Positions 1-10,582 of a DNA stretch of 64,000 bases are shown here, one piece after another (the stretch's first letter is position 1; each line of letters begins with the position of its first letter). The stretch covers positions 251,665,741 to 251,729,740 of the forward strand of contig CM041465.1 in NCBI GenBank assembly GCA_023213395.1. Direction: 5' to 3'. The notes under the pieces were generated by a model. The model saw nothing but the letters and a program-made list of their open reading frames with translations, ran no database searches and was not told the DNA's origin. Made by a program: the position numbers and the translations under genes. This stretch comes from Cycas panzhihuaensis (lineage: Eukaryota > Cycadophyta).

Positions 1-174
1 GTATATTAGAGGATATTTAGGGTGTATCAAGATCAATTTGGGATGGATAGATCCATATTCCATGCATAACTTTTCTGCCAACATTCGTAAGAGTTATCGA
101 TTGAAGAATAATAATAAAAAATGGTCATTAAATCAGCATGCTTTGAGGGCGAAGCATTTTTAGGGGGGAGGGCA
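1..174 (+). mobile_element. 3' end of an LTR retrotransposon, with polypurine tract
   Basis: The stretch runs directly into an LTR beginning TG at 175. Its last bases form a purine-rich tract (taggggggagggca, 161-174), which is what precedes a 3' LTR. Almost the same tract precedes the second LTR at 455, so this is the true 3' internal end of the same family. The codons just before it give ...NQHALRAKHF, which loosely resembles the tail of gypsy polyproteins, but that reading is weak. The element extends left beyond the window. No domain can be identified. Confidence 0.4.
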
Positions 175-421
175 TGTTATGATCCTCCACCATATGAGGT
201 TACTCATATTGCATTTATACCACATGCATAAGTTTAAGAGATGGGCAACCTTAATAACCCCATATATATGTATGTAATGTATAAGTAGATCATCATGATG
301 TGTTTTGTAATCTTATGTTAATGAATGTTCTTTGGAACTTCATCTTCTTCTTTATCTTTTATCTATTATTTTCTATTTCTATTTCTCTATGTTGAATGGT
401 AACATGAATAGGTTCATTACA
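175..421 (+). repeat. LTR, first copy (247 bp)
   Basis: Starts tgttatgatcc and ends ...ggttcattaca, giving the canonical TG...CA ends. It is nearly identical to 455-701, with a few substitutions and no obvious indels. It is followed at once by the primer-binding site. Confidence 0.8.
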
Positions 422-454
422 ATTGGTATCAGAGCATTTTTAAGGGGGAGGGCA
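422..454 (+). promoter_or_regulatory. Primer-binding site fused to polypurine tract
   Basis: tggtatcagagc at 424-435 is the usual plant PBS complementary to the 3' end of initiator methionine tRNA. It is followed directly by atttttaagggggagggca, the polypurine tract. In a complete element these two signals lie several kilobases apart. Confidence 0.8.
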
Positions 455-701
455 TGTTATGATCCTCCACCATATGAGGTTACTCATATTGCATTTATCC
501 CACATGCATAAGTCTTAGAGATGGGCAACCTTAATAGCCCCATATATATGTATGTAATATATAAGGAGATCATCATGTTGTATTTTGTAATCTTATGTTA
601 ATGAATGTTCTTTGGAACTTCATCTTCTTCTTTATCTTTTATCTATCATTTTCTATTTCTATTTCTCTATGTTGAATGGTAACAGGAATAGGTTCGTTAC
701 A
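455..701 (+). repeat. LTR, second copy (247 bp)
   Basis: Same length and ends as 175-421 (TG...CA), preceded by the polypurine tract. Differences from the first copy are scattered single bases, for example near 558-564 and 685-696. Confidence 0.8.
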
Positions 702-2044
702 TACATCTTAAACATCACTTCACACCATATTACCATTGAAAACAAAGTCATACCTTAATTACAAGGTGATTGATTTTAATCATATGACTTGATATATAAA
801 AAATGATATTACGTGATATATAAAAATATACTTTGAAAATATATCAAAGTCAAGTTATATAAACATCAAAATGACTTGATATAAATCAAACCATATATCA
901 ATAGGCATCTTTATGATTATCATAAATGGGTAAATGCAAATATTAAATCAAATGATCATATCAAGGGTTTGATTATATACAACTCAAATATGCCATATAT
1001 AATTGATTTAATATATCAATGGGCCAATTTAAATTGGCATTAAGTGACTTTATATATCAAAAATATCAACGTGATGGTGATATAAATTGCAGGCAACAGA
1101 AATAAAATACAAAGGCAATATGTATTTACAACTGCAAAAAAAAGAAAGGCGACAACTGCAAAATATTAATCATGGAGAGCATAGATGTATTAGTGATGTA
1201 ATCATCCATGCAGACAAGATGAAATTATATATAAAGGGGGTGGTTGTAATCTGTAAATATATATGATCAAATGCCAAAAATATATACAGGTGTCATCATA
1301 TATATGGCTGAAATATACATGGATGAATGGCGAGCAGATGATACATAATGAAGGCATATAAATAATTATCATGCAGTGATTGTAATATCATGTAGATATT
1401 TAGATCAGGCAATATATATATTAACACGCAGGGTGTATGTATATGTTATAAACAGGTAATGGCATATTTATAAAACATCGACAACTCACAATATATTTCA
1501 CTCTAGCATGATAAAATATTATCACTAAACAAAAATATATTGATAAAACAATACATTGAGCATACCTTTTAATATATTATTATATTTTTATTTTCATAGC
1601 ATTGCAATTAATCTCACAGAGGTTTTACATTCTCCCACTAATAGCAGAGGGTTGGCAATCGACAGTAAGAGGGTGCATGACTTCTCTCAATATACGGGTA
1701 GCCTCAAACACCTATAAAACTGATCAAAAACACCTCTAGGGCTGTGCAAACTCAAAGGTACCATCAAATAAGGATCCAACACCTTCAACAAGCTCAAACA
1801 ATGCTCACATGGCTGGCAACAGAGTCACAACTCATCCACACATCTCTATATAGCTTAGAATACCTGCAAATAATAACAGAAAGTTGTTGGGATCCTCTAA
1901 TGATCATATGCACCTCCATGGTTGTTCTACAGGGTCATCAGATACGCCAATCCACTCAGGGCAAGCCAACATGACCTGGCATCATCAATTGGACCATCTG
2001 ACAACGATCCTCTGCCTATGCATGACCTACAAGCTCTGATACCA
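702..2044 (-). other. Internal leader of minus-strand LTR element E
   Basis: On the minus strand this follows an LTR (2,045-2,370) and a primer-binding site. The part at about 1,600-2,044 is recognisably related to the leader of element B (17,220-17,692): both contain accttcaacaagctc/acaccttcaacaggc-type words, a shared ...gcatgacct segment and similar spacing. The left part (702-1,600) is AT-rich and holds no coding signal I can recognise. The opposite LTR is not in the window, so the element is truncated or continues beyond the collapsed LTR pair. Confidence 0.55.
2033..2044 (-). promoter_or_regulatory. Primer-binding site (minus strand)
   Basis: gctctgatacca is the reverse complement of tggtatcagagc. 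It directly abuts the LTR that begins at 2,045, which fixes the orientation of element E. Confidence 0.75.
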
Positions 2045-2370
2045 TGTTGGGAAATATAAATGAAAGCAAACAAGGTTGATAAGATCTTTCACGGTAGGCA
2101 TATCACAAGCAGAAATAGATCATACGGGATACCAGATTGCCTTAGGAAATCCTTACGAGTAAAAACCTAAAAAAATATTATATTCACATTATTGTAAATC
2201 TATCATAGTACAAAGTAGGACTTTGATATATATTTATAGATCTCAAGTGTCAAATATAATTATATTTTACATTTGTTAGCTCACTACTCTCAAGAATATT
2301 CTCCACATAATTAAGCACATAAATAAGGAGGCCCACTTTACATTAGTCAGTATGTACACATATTCCAACA
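2045..2370 (-). repeat. 5' LTR of element E (minus strand, 326 bp)
   Basis: Bounded by the primer site on the left (tgttggga...) and ending ...ccaaca, so the TG...CA ends are right for either strand. It resembles the LTRs of element B (13,442 and 17,693): shared words include gggataccagat, a tatatttatagatc block and the cattagtcagtatg block near the end. Copia D coding sequence resumes at the very next base (2,371), so E was inserted in D. Confidence 0.65.
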
Positions 2371-3121
2371 TATAGTTTGAAATAGGCTCCCCGAGCCTAG
2401 TATGAGAAGACCAATTAGTACTTTCAAAAAAATAGATTTGGAATTTTACCAATTGACTCAAACCTATATATAAAGGTCTAGAACAAATTTGCATCATTTA
2501 TAGTCTTATATGTAGATGATTACTAATCATTGGGAATGATATTATAATAATATTAAATCTAAAATAAGATTTGATGAAACATTTTGAGATGATAAATTTT
2601 AGAATACTTGCCTACTTCCTAAGAGCAGAAGTATGGCAAAGGCCTAGAAGAATCTTTATTTCACAGGCTAAATATACTTAGGAGATTCTTAAGAAATTTA
2701 GAATTGAAGATTGCAAACCTGTGTCAACCCCCATAGAGAAAGAACTCAAACTCACAACTCAAAATAATGAAGACAAACTAGTGGATGGCACTTTGTTCAA
2801 ATAACTAGATAGTAGTCTAATTTATTTAACTACAACGAAGTTGGACATTTCATTCATTATTGGCACGGTTTCTAGATTCATGATGGCATTGAAATAGAAT
2901 CCTTGGTTAGCTACCAAGAGGATTATCAGATACTTGCATAAAACATTATAGTATTCATTGAAGTATATTCATAACAATAACTCCAAGCTAGTTGACTACA
3001 TAAATTTAAATTGGGCAGGATACGTTGATAATGGAAAGTCCACATCTAGCTACTATTTCAGTTTAGGTTATGCATTTGTAACGTACAATAGCAAGAAGTA
3101 GTTGAACGTTGCACTTTTATT
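2371..3121 (+). pseudogene. Copia element D: reverse transcriptase to RNase H, part 1
   Basis: The reading starts with YSLK*APRA (the copia motif YSLKQAPRAW) at 2,371. It continues through VLYVDD (2,497-2,520, the catalytic YVDD box), the conserved ...YFL.AEVW segment, SRFM and the RNase H region, with ...NSKK*LNVAL at the end. Stops replace Gln or Trp codons (TAA, TAG). The frame shifts at least once near 2,400-2,500. The protein is cut in the RNase H SST.AEY motif, where element A begins at 3,122. It resumes at 18,018 after elements A and B. It cannot encode an active enzyme. The 5' part of the D polyprotein is not in the window. Confidence 0.85.
3117..3121 (+). repeat. Left target-site duplication of element A (ttatt)
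   Basis: Matches ttacc at 13,433-13,437 apart from two C-to-T changes. Removing A restores the copia D reading VAL-SST. Confidence 0.7.
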
Positions 3122-3638
3122 TATTGAAATATGTGACTATTCCCACATATTTAATGTTCAATATAAGATTGTAGACCCATACAAAATACCACTCACAAAA
3201 GCATTGATAGATATAATAATATATAATTATTCATATAAATATTTTATTAGAAAATAATGGGGCTTAAAAGATATTATAGGCTATTTATGATGTGACATAT
3301 CTATAAATATGTATACACACCACTTGAAAGTTTAAGAGAGGTCATTGACTTGGAGATGTAATCCATTTGATATCATAAAATAGAGCTCCCAACTCCAACC
3401 TTCTCCCGTAGTTTTTTTCTACATTAAGTTTTCTATGTATAAATTTGTTATTTTTTATGGTGATATTTTATGATTCTTATAACATACTTACTACATGTTC
3501 ATTGTCCATGACTTTATATCTCATGTTATTTCTTTATGTGTACATATCCTCATGATCTACGTTACACATTTATATGCTTTCATTATGCATAGTTGAATTC
3601 ATTCTAAAGGTATTAGAATTAAATTCAAAATTCTAATA
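3122..3638 (+). repeat. 5' LTR of element A (517 bp)
   Basis: Aligns along its whole length with 12,928-13,432: gactattcccacatattt / gactattctcacatattt near the start, and aaaggtattagaattaaa / aaaggtattagagttaaa near the end. A primer-binding site follows directly. Confidence 0.85.
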
Positions 3639-3650
3639 TGGTATCAGAGC
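3639..3650 (+). promoter_or_regulatory. Primer-binding site of element A
   Basis: tggtatcagagc, an exact match to the common plant initiator-Met tRNA PBS, directly after the LTR. Confidence 0.8.
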
Positions 3651-4830
3651 CATGATTGTAAGCCTATATAAAGCCAGAAGTTGAGCTGGTTATAGAGGCA
3701 GTATAAGGAGGAATTTGATGTGCCAAAACTCGAGCATACTAGTGACATGTGACAGAGATTTTGGGACATGATAAAGATATTTTAGAGCCACATAAAGATT
3801 TTGAAAGTTACAAACTAATAGGTATTTTATTTATTAATTTACGTGAACGATTATTTTTAGACATGTTGGTACTATATATGCATAATATGTAGGTTTGATC
3901 AAGCCCACTAAAATAATAAATATAAGAAGAACTGTTACCAGTTATGTTCACTGCTATAGGTCATCCACCTATAGAAGTGGTTGAGATTTTATAAGACTAA
4001 ACACCTCACCAAACCTCACAATTGATAAAAGCAGATTGAATAAGATATTATCGATGGCGTGATTGTGCAAACAAAACTGATCACCTAATGAGAGCGGCAT
4101 GATAACTAGTGTCCCATCAATAAAATTAAAATAAGCTTCAAACCTATATAAATGATATATAGCATAAGTTTGTTATATGAAACAACAAATTAAAGGTATG
4201 TTATACAAACATGAATATAATCATAAGAGAAATGTTTATGGCATTTATTATAGCACATGAATGAGGGCATGTGAAATTTGTTTGAATGGCATGTTGTATT
4301 ATTGATTTATTAAAAATATATAATGACAAACAAAAGATTAATAGGTATGATACAAGTGTTGAGAACGATAAAATTAGGGCATGAAATTTTATATGGTGAA
4401 TATTAGCCACAAAACTAGAGTTTTATGGCATCTCAAATTGTACGATTTTACTTTGTCACAGTTGTTATTTTTGCAATATATGTTGTTAAATTTGATATGT
4501 AAATCACCCATAGGTTGCTTACCCAATCATGGACATCTGCTATACGCATATGCCTTGTGCCTATAAGATTGGATAGTTGCCTTTCATCAATTAAATACTA
4601 TGGCAAATTTGTGTTTGGAGCATTGATTTGATGTGAAAAATGCAAAGATTTGTTATATATAATATCATTTGTAAGACACAATGGGGAATAAAAACTCATA
4701 TTGGTGTCATTGCATGAGTTTTCCTAAGCATACATTCGATCTAAAAGCCAAAGGCTTTAACATTAGACATTTTGTTTTTTATAGCAAAGATTATGGTGTC
4801 AAAGAAGGATATAATCTGTTGGGCTTATTC
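3651..4830 (+). other. Element A internal region, left part; no gene recognised
   Basis: AT-rich sequence between the primer site of A and the insertion point of element C. Open frames are short and contain no conserved motif. The last five bases (tattc, 4,826-4,830) are the left duplication of element C. Confidence 0.5.
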
Positions 4831-5165
4831 TATTGATATTTATGTTTATTTATGGCTTATGACTTTGGTCATGAACCCCACCTTAAAGTTTTGTAACATA
4901 TTAGATTTAGGATTATTATATTATTATGTGAGTGATAAGTCATTAAGGGCTACAACTCATACATCACATGTATCAATTAGTTAGGAATTAGATTTTATTT
5001 AGGATTTGTATTTATGCACGTATAGTGCATTATTGAAATTAATAAGAGATAACTTCACTTTCAGATTTTATCACTAATGTGGATTGAATTTTCATATTAT
5101 TTGATAGTAAATACTATTATGTTAGATCCTCATTCCTATTATAATTAATTTTATAATAGTTTACA
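4831..5165 (+). repeat. 5' LTR of element C (335 bp)
   Basis: Starts tattgatatttatg (decayed TG) and ends ...gtttaca. It matches 10,246-10,577, including the shared block aaagttttgtaacatatta and the end block ttttataatagttta. Confidence 0.85.
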
Positions 5166-5177
5166 TGGTATTAGAGC
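5166..5177 (+). promoter_or_regulatory. Primer-binding site of element C
   Basis: tggtattagagc, one C-to-T change from the initiator-Met tRNA PBS, directly after the LTR. Confidence 0.75.
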
Positions 5178-6120
5178 TAAAATTTTAACTAATTATAGCA
5201 TGCTATATTACTATTTATTAGGTTGAGTAATTCAGTTTTTTAGCATGTTTTACATGCATGCTACAGGATATTTTTTAAGGTAGGTTATAGGTGTTCATAC
5301 AAAGACACTCCCATGTAATAGTTTTTTAAACATAGTCATCTAAGTATTACCGAGCAGACATAATTAGTATTATCTTTAAGGGGGGGTATCTATTAATAAC
5401 TTGGAGATACTTGTTTAAGAAATTTAATGGTATAATTATTACAGGTTACAAATACCTATTCATACCTCTAAACATACTTTATTATTTTTTTATGCACTAT
5501 GACCTCTACAATGTATATGATATGAATGAAGCTGTTTATTATCTTACATGTATATGTAAATCACTAACATGTAGGATTTATTAAGTCATTTATTGGAGGA
5601 ACTTCACTCAATTTATTGAACATATTTCACACTATATCTAATAGTGACATCCAGGGTATTTCAGTCATATGTAGGGTTAATAAGCGACATGTAGACAAAC
5701 AAAAAGAAACCTATTGCTAGGACAATGACATATAGGTAGTGAGACTTGTATACAAACACCTCTTTAAGACTAAAGGACCACTGAGTGAACCTATTGATCT
5801 TGTACATGCAGCACCTTAAATAGTTAAAAGTCAAACCTCTGAAGGACTATTAAAGAAGTGATATTGGGCCATTGTAAAATATGTTGACAAGACTCTTTTG
5901 AATCTCCAATGAAACCTCCATTGAAACAATATATAAAAGTGTTAAAATTAAAAATAAAAGAGAAAAGGGAAGAATGTTACAGTGTTGATGAAATTCTCCA
6001 TTAAAGACTGTGTTGTAAAGTGATAACAAAATGTTAAACAAAGAGTATAAAAATGTTTTTTTTTTTTAACCTTGAAAACTAAGGTTTATTAAAACTTGAA
6101 TATTCTAAATTGTATATGGT
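5178..6120 (+). other. Element C leader and gag N-terminal region
   Basis: Position says this must hold the untranslated leader and the start of gag, but no conserved segment can be read. Sequence is AT-rich with short open frames on both strands. Confidence 0.4.
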
Positions 6121-6180
6121 ATAGTTGGACATATATATGTATATATATATGTATATATATATATACATATATATACATAC

Positions 6181-6258
<78 letters not shown>

Positions 6259-6265
6259 GTATATG

Positions 6266-6302
<37 letters not shown>

Positions 6303-6351
6303 GTGTATATATATATATATATATACACATATATATATGTATGTATATATG

Positions 6352-6412
<61 letters not shown>

Positions 6413-6449
6413 ATATATGTATGTATGTATATATGTACATATATGTATG

Positions 6450-6548
<99 letters not shown>
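6121..6548. repeat. Compound (TA)n/(TG)n/(TATG)n microsatellite, about 430 bp
   Basis: Long runs of alternating ta, with tatg steps and a (gt)n core at about 6,366-6,410. Both flanks belong to element C gag, so the array grew inside the element after insertion or was carried by it. All open frames here, on both strands, are artefacts of the alternating repeat. Confidence 0.95.
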
Positions 6549-6599
6549 ATCATCTAAGACATTAAATCAATTCAGGATCAATTGTTAATAATTGGGAGA

Positions 6600-6960
6600 T
6601 CATTCTTGATTTAGAAATCACATCTTGTGTGCTAAAGAGTTTACCACTCCAATATAAGAACTTCATAACCACATTGAGTTTATCTAACAAATTATTCACT
6701 CTAATAATTAGATCTTTGGAATCTCTATCTATGGAACATGAGCAAGAATTGAAGCATATGCATGATGAATCTTTTAGAGCATTGGCATTAAAATCAAAAG
6801 GTAAATAGGCTTATACTCTAAAGAAGAATGCATATTCTAAAATTGCAGTTTAAAAGGGAAAACCTAAAGCACCAAAGGGACAATACATGGGTAAATGTTA
6901 TCATTGTAGGAAGTTAAGTCACATCAAGGATTGTTGGGTATGGAAATAATAACAATACTC
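6600..6960 (+). pseudogene. Element C gag C-terminal half with CCHC zinc knuckle
   Basis: The segment reads LKSLPLQYKNFITTLS..., the typical copia gag (UBN2-like) core. It is followed by a basic linker and the knuckle CYHCRKLSHIKDC at about 6,897-6,935, a perfect C-x2-C-x4-H-x4-C pattern. In the family this nucleic-acid-binding motif packages the element RNA in virus-like particles. Two stops replace Gln codons. The N-terminal half is not readable because of the microsatellite and decay. A Gln-rich run follows at 6,950-7,025. Confidence 0.8.
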
Positions 6961-7025
6961 TCAACAACCTTAGAATCAACTCCATCAACAAAAGCAACAG
7001 TAATAACAACAACAACCACCTAGAC

Positions 7026-8310
7026 AATGTGGTTATGTTATGGATACTGTTGAAGAGACATTTAAAACAATCACAGCACAATTGCTTATTGTCGCGTATA
7101 AAATAAACGTACTAGATGTATGGTTCATTGATTTAAGTGCATCAAAACATATGATTAGAAGGTTAGAATGGTTCAGTGAAATGTGGCAAATGAATCAAAA
7201 AGTTACCATTAAGGATGACACTAAGTTGGAGGTGATTAAAATTGAAAAGGTATCATTTACTTTACCGAATAGTGATAAATAACATTTGGAAAATATCTTG
7301 TATGTGTTAAATTTAAAGGCAAATCTTGTTTTAGCTGGTGAAATTGAACAAGATATGAATGTATTATTTGCTTAAGGATGATGCACAATATGAGACAAAT
7401 AAAACAAGATTATAGCCATTGTACTTAGGGCGAATAATATGTATAAACTGTAATGATATTCTTATGTACAAAGAGCATTCTATATTATATCATCTAAATA
7501 GAAATTATGGTATGAAATAATGGGTCATTTGAACTATAACAACCTCCAATTGATGCATAAATTAAAAATGGCATATGGTCTACCTTTGATTAATAATAAA
7601 GGTCGTTCATGTGAACCATGTATTTTTTATAAGCAGCATAAAAAACCATTTCCAAAAAAGAAAGCATAGAGAGCAAAGAAAAAATTAAGATTAGTTCACT
7701 TTGATATTTGTGGACCAATGCTTGTCATCTCGCTAGGTAAAGTGGGATATTTCATCACTTTCATTGACGAGTTTTCAAGGATAGTCTATGAGTTTTTCCA
7801 TTGAGAGAAAAATCACTAACCTTAATTTACTTCAAACAATTTAAAAAGTTGGTAGAGAATGAAATTAGAAATAAGATCAAAGTCCTACAAACTAACTATG
7901 GTGGAGAGTATACTTTAAATGAATTCAAGCAGTTCTGCAAAGATCACAGAATTCAGAGGCAGTTTGTTACTACCTACACATCTTAATAGAATGGAGTTGC
8001 TCAGTGCATGAATACAACTTTAGGTGTAAAAACCAAAGCAATAATGAAAGGCAAGGATACTATAAATTTATTATGGGCATAAGCTATAAACACAGTAACA
8101 TATCTGGCGAACAGAAGCACTACAAGGGTTACAAGGAATATAACCCCTAAGGAAGTTTGGTTAGGTACGTAACCAACTATAAGTCATTTAAGAATGATTG
8201 GGTGTAATGCGTATATACATATTCTAAAAGAGAAACAATGAAAGTTGAACGATAAAAATATGAAGTGTATTATTATTGGATATTCTAAAGAAAGCAAAGC
8301 ATACAAAGTA
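7026..8310 (+). pseudogene. Element C protease and integrase
   Basis: The protease box reads WFIDLSASKHM (about 7,120-7,155), where active copies have DSGAS; the Ser-Gly has become Leu-Ser, so the active site is damaged. A GAG-pre-integrase segment follows (HLNYNNLQLMHKL, then C..C near 7,610-7,625). The integrase core follows with FDICGP, FITFIDEFSR, an equivalent of the second Asp region (LQTNYGGEYTL; Asp has become Asn), and NGVAQ.MNTT in place of NGVAER.NRT. The order is the copia order (integrase before polymerase). Several Gln and Trp codons are now stops. Confidence 0.85.
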
Positions 8311-8689
8311 TACGAGTTATTGATTCAAAAAGTTCATACAACTCATGGTGTTATTTTTTTTTAAAATGAGACTCAAGATGTTGGTTTAGTTGAGGTTGAT
8401 CATTAGGTAGAGAAATCACTTGAATGTAGTACTTTATATGATATTATTCAACCCGAATAGGAGCCATTTGATATGGGTGAAGAAGCAAAATTAGAATCCT
8501 TTTAGTTTTTAGAAGTTAAATCTAAGCAAATACCAAAGAAAGAACTAAAGTCGAAGCCAGAGCCAAAGCCAAAGAAATTATCTAATTTATCACCTTCATC
8601 TTGGAAGAAGCTTCTTCTAAATTAGTACATGAAAATTAAAGAGAGCATTGAGAAATTATTACCTAATTCTAAAGGAAAGCAAAAGTAAA

Positions 8690-10080
8690 CAAATATAACC
8701 TTCTGAACAAGAGAACATTGCTCTTGTGGTACATGTATTAGATGTTGATGAACCATCTATAATTGAAGAAGCAGTCAAAAAGTCGAAGTGGAATGACACA
8801 ATGGAGACTAAAATCCAAGTTGTTAGGAAAAACCACGCATGGGATTTCGTTAAATTACATGATAGAAAATATACAATTAGATGAAAATAGATTTATAAGA
8901 AAATATTTAAATTAGATGAATCTATAGATAAATACAAAGCTCAACTTGTAGTGAAAGGCTTTAAGCAACTGAAAGGGATTGACTACCAAGAAATATTCAC
9001 TCATGTTGTAAAGATAAATACCATTTGAATTATTATGGTGATAACTACACAATTCAATTGGCAACTACACTAGATGGATGTGAAGAATGCATTTTTTAAT
9101 AGAGATTTAAATGAAGAAGTCCACATAGAGTAGCCACTTGGCTTTATTGAAAAAGGTTAAGAGAACTTGGTATGCCAACTCAAAATGGCCTTACCTAAAA
9201 TGGGCTCCCAAAGCTTTGTATGAAAAGATTGATCAGTACTTTCTAAAAATTAGATTTGAGAGATCTCCAACTGACTCAAATTTATATATCAAAGTAGAAA
9301 ATGATAATATTATGTTTGTGGTGTTGTACGTTGACAATCTATTGATCATAGATAATAATATCAATATGATATCAAACTTGAAAGCAGATCTTAATCATTT
9401 CTTTGAGATGACAGATCTAGGAATCTTATACTACTTCCTTGGTGTGGAAGTATGGTAAATGCATGAACATGTCTTCATCTTGCAGGTGAAGTACACCTAG
9501 AAAACTTTGAAGAGATTCATAATGGATAATTCTAAACCTAAACCTACCCCTATAAAGATAGGTTTCTGATTAATAACGAAAAAATAGTGGAGTAGATGTT
9601 AGTTTAATGTTGTACAAGCAACTAGTAGGAAGTCTAATATACTTAATTACTACCATACCTAATATATCTTTTGCAATTAAAATAGTGTCCAAATTTATGG
9701 CAATGCCAAAATAGTCACTGAAAAGTTACAAAAATAATCTTCAAATACTTGTAAGGGACAGTTCAATATGGACTCAAATTCCATCATAATGATAGTTTCA
9801 AGTTAATAATATTTATAAATTATGATTGGGTCAATCGTACAGATAGTAGAATATTAACTTCTAGGTATTATTTTAGTTTGGGATCAACTACCATCACATG
9901 GAACAGTAAAAAACAATCAAATATTGCTTTATGCCCAACGAAAGTAGAGCACAAGGTTATAGTTGAAATAGCTATTGATGTCATTTAGTTACGATAGATT
10001 TTAGAGGACATGGGATTACCACAATAAGAACTATCTAGTACTTTGACAATTAGAGTACTTTAAAGATAATAAAAAATCTA
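8690..10080 (+). pseudogene. Element C reverse transcriptase and RNase H
   Basis: The copia RVT_2 domain starts around 8,770 (KKSKWNDTMETKI). It continues with KARLV-like [20 protein letters not shown], the first catalytic Asp block DVKNAFFN and YVDN at 9,328-9,339, where YVDD is required, so the last catalytic Asp is lost. The block from 9,138 to 9,458 is one open frame and contains most palm-domain motifs. RNase H follows (LVGSLIYL, SKKQSNIALCPTKVEHK; Glu replaced in the AEAEY motif). The coding is interrupted by stops and at least two frame changes. Confidence 0.85.
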
Positions 10081-10236
10081 GTGTTCCATGCTTGCACCTG
10101 AGTTGCACCATCACCTTGTTCAAAAATTGATTCGAAAAAGTATAATAGAGATAGCGTATAGGTTAAACCATTAGCACATGAAAGATTCTAAACTTTTTAA
10201 AATGGTTTAGTTATTAGAAGAAATGAAATAAATATT

Positions 10237-10245
10237 AAAGGGGAG
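10237..10245 (+). promoter_or_regulatory. Polypurine tract of element C
   Basis: aaaggggag lies immediately before the 3' LTR start (tgttgatatt). Confidence 0.75.
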
Positions 10246-10577
10246 TGTTGATATTAATGTTTATTTATGGATCATGATTTAGTTATGAGTCTCCCCTTAA
10301 AGTTTTGTAACATATTAGATTTATGATTATTTTATTGTTGTATGGGTGATTACTCATTAGGGGTTGCAATTCTCATATCGCATGTTAATTAGTTAGGAAT
10401 TAGATTCTGTTTAGGATTTATTTTTAGGCACGCACAATGCATTATTAAAATTAATCAGAGATGACTTTACTTTGAGATTTTTTCATTAATATGGAACAAA
10501 TTTTTATATTATTTGATAGTAAATCATATTAAGTTAGATCTCTATTCCTATTACAATTAATTTTATAATAGTTTATA
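10246..10577 (+). repeat. 3' LTR of element C (332 bp)
   Basis: Starts tgttgatattaatg and ends gtttata. It aligns with 4,831-5,165 over its full length. The duplication tattc follows at 10,578-10,582. Confidence 0.85.
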
Positions 10578-10582
10578 TATTC

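Larger units (their letters stand above)
175..701 (+). mobile_element. Collapsed LTR-PBS/PPT-LTR structure (internal region lost)
   Basis: Two directly repeated 247-bp LTRs (175-421 and 455-701) are separated by only 33 bp. The spacer begins with a primer-binding site (tggtatcagagc, 424-435) and passes straight into the polypurine tract that precedes an LTR. All coding sequence between PBS and PPT is gone. A polypurine tract also lies left of the first LTR, so the first LTR is itself the 3' LTR of an upstream body. The whole therefore looks like a tandem array (body-LTR-deleted body-LTR) made by unequal recombination plus a deletion, rather than a classic TRIM. The PBS and PPT parts share the short motif agc, so microhomology may have guided the deletion. 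Confidence 0.75.
4831..10577 (+). mobile_element. Copia retrotransposon C (complete structure, coding-dead)
   Basis: Two LTRs (4,831-5,165 and 10,246-10,577), PBS, gag zinc knuckle, protease, integrase, reverse transcriptase, RNase H and polypurine tract appear in the normal copia order. It is flanked by a perfect 5-bp duplication, tattc at 4,826-4,830 and 10,578-10,582. Total length is 5,747 bp, normal for the superfamily even with a 430-bp microsatellite inside gag. It is inserted in element A in the same orientation. Stops and frame changes throughout make it inactive. Confidence 0.9.

Noticed and set aside
424-435. tRNA-like fragments (tggtatcagagc and variants) across the window
   Set aside because: These are primer-binding sites beside LTRs; no tRNA cloverleaf surrounds them.
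175-701. Possible CRISPR-like direct repeats
   Set aside because: Only two copies, each 247 bp with TG...CA ends, PBS and PPT: they are LTRs.
6079-6588. Six overlapping open frames of 111-154 codons on both strands
   Set aside because: They are made only of Tyr-Ile/Val-Cys/His-Thr alternation produced by the TA/TG microsatellite.
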